64,000 nt of DNA from Dysgonomonas mossii (GTDB lineage: Bacteria; Bacteroidota; Bacteroidia; Bacteroidales; Dysgonomonadaceae), in NCBI RefSeq assembly GCF_004569505.1, contig NZ_SPPK01000001.1, positions 310,001 to 374,000 of the forward strand. Direction: 5' to 3'. Of the stretch, positions 63,907 through 64,000 are shown piece by piece. Under the pieces are notes generated by a model. It did no database searches. It was given only the letters and a program-made list of their open reading frames with translations, and was not told where the DNA came from. The stretch's first letter is position 1; each line of letters begins with the position of its first letter. The translations under genes and the position numbers were made by a program.

Positions 63907-64000
63907 TCTTTCAGGTTTTTCTCAATGCAGATTTTTAAATTCCTTTTTCCGTTTTGGATATAACTTTTTACACTCTTCAGATGAAATCCTGTTTCATCCA
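63903..64000 (-). CDS. ECF sigma factor, C-terminal fragment cut by the window edge
   Basis: The frame that ends at TGA (63905-63903) reads DETGFHLKSVKSYIQNGKRN then [11 protein letters not shown]. This matches the end of region 4.2 of ECF sigma factors (the LKSVKSYIQNGKRNLK helix). The rest lies beyond the window. It overlaps the anti-sigma-like gene by 4 bp, so the two are co-translated. Confidence 0.8.
   Translation of the reverse strand, partial: DETGFHLKSVKSYIQNGKRNLKICIEKNLKE

Overview
The window looks like a stretch of a chromosome from a low-GC member of the Bacteroidales, most like Dysgonomonas or a close relative. The evidence is the gene content: DUF5686 and DUF4271 proteins, a DUF3822-rsmD pair, a YfhO family protein, an MsrB-MsrA fusion, an exbB-exbD-exbD-tonB-PstS-like-TPR operon, and a SAM-II type leader before metK. 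Many genes are also preceded by the Bacteroidetes -7 element TAnnTTTG, and Shine-Dalgarno sequences are generally lacking. The genus is an inference from gene content and base composition. No database search was possible.

Layout. 0-7 kb: end of a LiaF-like gene, a membrane LytTR regulator, metG, an ECF sigma factor with a membrane partner, a tyrosine phenol-lyase-like enzyme and a nitroreductase. 7-12.3 kb: a tight operon of HAD phosphatase, zinc-ribbon methyltransferase, YfhO-like membrane protein and GT2 glycosyltransferase. 12.5-14.5 kb: a degenerate transglutaminase-like protein, queG and a Cys-rich Rieske-like lipoprotein. 14.6-17.1 kb: tRNA-Gly and tRNA-Leu, then a small accessory block with a frameshifted Mrr-type endonuclease and a lipocalin. 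17.2-20.4 kb, minus strand: groES-groEL and an L,D-transpeptidase-like lipoprotein. 20.7-24.3 kb: two tandem TlpA-like lipoproteins, a PfkB kinase and two identical tRNA-Asn genes. 24.3-33.1 kb: a DUF5686 outer-membrane protein, an HsdR_N-like nuclease-fold protein, AMP nucleosidase, holA, an esterase-like protein, a RecD-like helicase and DUF3822-rsmD.

33.1-33.7 kb holds no protein gene but carries two nearly identical minus-strand units, each a promoter -7 box followed by about 70 bp and an intrinsic terminator. They look like a tandem small-RNA pair. 33.7-45 kb: rmuC, a tiny HExxH membrane protein, msrBA, DUF5606, the secG/TPR/lptE/sigma-54-activator operon, a menA/phosphoesterase/acyltransferase operon and a second DUF5686 protein. 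45.3-53.2 kb: aspartate kinase and the TonB energy-transduction operon. 53.3-58.6 kb: SAM-II riboswitch-metK, DUF4271-hemD, a DUF45 metallopeptidase, cytidine deaminase and a LysM glucosaminidase. 58.7-64 kb: a secreted DUF4468-flavin-reductase fusion, an SDR, an EamA transporter behind a terminator-bearing leader, trmD, and a sigma/anti-sigma-like pair cut by the window edge.

Most of the window is housekeeping core. The features most worth a second look are non-coding: the tandem sRNA-like units, the SAM-II leader, a sigma-54-like promoter before groES, the EamA leader terminator, and two families of dispersed intergenic repeats that sit upstream of unrelated genes.
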